From Candidatus Dormiibacter sp. (lineage in GTDB: Bacteria > Chloroflexota > Dormibacteria > UBA8260), in contig JANWHI010000134.1 of assembly GCA_025450495.1 (NCBI GenBank), forward strand, positions 1-6,912: a stretch of 6,912 nucleotides of DNA, given 5' to 3'. Every line of letters begins with the position of its first letter. Within the stretch, counting starts at the first letter, position 1. Under the pieces are notes generated by a model, which saw nothing but the letters and a program-made list of their open reading frames with translations, was not told the origin of the DNA and did no database searches. A program made the position numbers and the translations under genes. Shown one piece after another: positions 6,176 to 6,912 of this stretch.

Positions 6176-6624
6176 CGCTGCGCCTGCGCCACCGCCGGCG
6201 CCGGCTCGGCGTGGGCGGGATTGCTGCCGGTGGTGAAGTACGCGCTGATCATCGAACCGACGATCGTCGTCGAGCAGATCGTCTCCAGCCCGAACTCGCG
6301 ATATGTCTGTTCGCGGATGGGGTCGTAGATCCTGGTGATGACCCGCGGCACCTTGAACACCACCTTGGCGATCTGCGCCGCCATGATGTTGCGGTTGTCG
6401 CCGTTGGTGACCGCGCAGAAGCAGTCGGCACCCTCGATACCGGCACGGCGCAGCACGGACTCGTCGATCCCGGTGCCGACCACCATGTTCCCCGTGAAGC
6501 CGGTGCCGAGGCGGTTGAACGCCGACACCTTCTCGTCAACGACGGCGACGTCGTGGCCGGCGGCGTCGAGGTCACATGCGAGCATCGAACCGACGCGCCC
6601 GCAGCCCACGATGACGACCTTCAC
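6172..6624 (-). CDS. Short TrkA-like subunit: NAD-binding (KTN) domain only, no RCK_C
   Basis: At 150 residues this is about 70 shorter than usual TrkA/CeoC proteins. The Rossmann domain is intact: VVIVGCGRVGS (3-13; G7, G9, G12), D30 ending beta 2 and AVTNGDNRN (71-79). After the domain's end near residue 130 comes only an Ala/Pro-rich tail (NPAHAEPAPAVAQAQR), so the ligand-binding TrkA_C domain is missing. Because the stop overlaps the next start (ATGA) and no TrkA_C remnant lies between, this is a compact design rather than a recent frameshift. It probably assembles with the full-length partner in a hetero-oligomeric gating ring. The start is GTG at 6624, with GAGGGAGG (6629-6636, minus strand) 4 bases upstream. 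It is the first gene of the operon. Confidence 0.9.
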   Translation of the reverse strand: MKVVIVGCGRVGSMLACDLDAAGHDVAVVDEKVSAFNRLGTGFTGNMVVGTGIDESVLRRAGIEGADCFCAVTNGDNRNIMAAQIAKVVFKVPRVITRIYDPIREQTYREFGLETICSTTIVGSMISAYFTTGSNPAHAEPAPAVAQAQR

Positions 6625-6657
6625 AGCGCCTCCCTCGAATTGCCAGCCTGCGCGGGC

Positions 6658-6663
6658 ATTCTA
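6658..6663 (-). promoter_or_regulatory. -10 box TAGAAT of the tandem RCK operon
   Basis: TAGAAT on the minus strand lies 33 bases before the GTG at 6624 and would start transcription near 6651, leaving a leader of about 27 bases that includes the Shine-Dalgarno site. No good -35 box is found at 16-18 bases. Confidence 0.45.
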
Positions 6664-6698
6664 CGTGGCCGGCACAACGCGGCCGGGGGCTCGGCGCG

Positions 6699-6704
6699 TA
6701 GCAT
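6699..6704 (+). promoter_or_regulatory. -10 box TAGCAT of the universal stress protein gene, possibly leaderless
   Basis: TAGCAT (TANNNT type) ends 9 bases before the ATG at 6714, so transcription should start at or within a few bases of the start codon. No Shine-Dalgarno site and no convincing -35 box are visible. It shares its upstream region with the divergent RCK promoter. Confidence 0.4.
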
Positions 6705-6713
6705 CCTGCCGCC

Positions 6714-6912
6714 ATGGTCGGCTTCACGCCCCAACGCATCATCGTCCCGATCAACGGCGCACAGACAGACGTCGAGGCCGTGGTCCTGGGCTGCCGGCTG
6801 GCGCGTCGCGGCCGGGCCAAGGTGATGGTGGTGACCGTCCTCGAGATCCGCCGGGGCCTGGCGCTGGGCACCGTGCAGGACGTCGAGATGGACCGTGCCG
6901 AGAAGCTCATCG
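6714..6912 (+). CDS. Universal stress protein (UspA family), N-terminal part
   Basis: The visible 66 codons match the start of a UspA fold: first strand QRIIVPINGAQ (7-17), helix 1 DVEAVVLGCRLARRG (19-33), second strand AKVMVVTVLEIRR (35-47) and the start of helix 2 (VEMDRAEKLI). The frame is open to the window end. Where classical ATP-binding Usps have D in V-x-x-D at the end of strand 1, this has VPIN, so nucleotide binding is uncertain. Usp genes often lie beside or are fused to K+ and amino-acid/cation (APC) transporters, and this one is divergent from the RCK operon. Whether a transporter follows lies outside the window. The ATG sits just after a -10 box. Confidence 0.85.
   Translation, partial: MVGFTPQRIIVPINGAQTDVEAVVLGCRLARRGRAKVMVVTVLEIRRGLALGTVQDVEMDRAEKLI

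Overview
The window is a high-GC bacterial chromosome segment with dense, third-position G/C-rich coding. The gene set is an EF-G2-type paralog, a DUF5679 zinc ribbon, tandem TrkA-type RCK genes beside a universal stress protein, and -10 boxes of the TANNNT type set close to start codons. This fits a high-GC Terrabacteria lineage, most likely Actinomycetota or a relative such as Chloroflexota or Dormibacterota. The sequence alone does not settle the phylum. I see no mobile element, phage gene, tRNA, rRNA or CRISPR array.

Left part (1-1443): a DedA-family membrane protein runs leftward off the window. It is divergent from a class I SAM-dependent methyltransferase (596-1432), and the two starts are 61 bases apart, with candidate promoters packed between them. 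The methyltransferase converges, with an 11-base gap, on a leftward gene (1444-2187) for a secreted, membrane-anchored, His/Gly/Asp-rich and Pro/Ala-rich protein of unknown function.

Middle (2188-5275): a 171-base divergent spacer (to the ATG at 2359) carries a good promoter candidate for an EF-G-like translational GTPase whose catalytic switch II histidine position is Phe. Eighteen bases after its stop a dienelactone hydrolase-family gene begins with a strong Shine-Dalgarno site, so the two probably form an operon. An imperfect inverted repeat, a direct repeat, a TAGAAT box and a roughly 60-base leader follow. They precede a 49-residue four-cysteine zinc-ribbon gene of the DUF5679 type.

Right part (5276-6912): the DUF5679 gene converges, across a GC-rich hairpin, on a leftward two-gene operon of K+-transport regulatory (RCK/TrkA) subunits with an ATGA overlap. 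The upstream gene is NAD-binding domain only (150 aa), and the downstream one is full length (229 aa). Divergent from this operon is a universal stress protein gene that runs off the right end. The tandem RCK genes next to a Usp gene suggest a potassium/osmotic-homeostasis neighbourhood, but no channel or transporter subunit lies inside the window.

No single locus here is clearly a new defence or mobile system. The items most worth a second look are the His-rich anchored protein, the split RCK pair, the EF-G paralog with altered switch II coupled to a hydrolase, and the separately promoted DUF5679 mini-protein.
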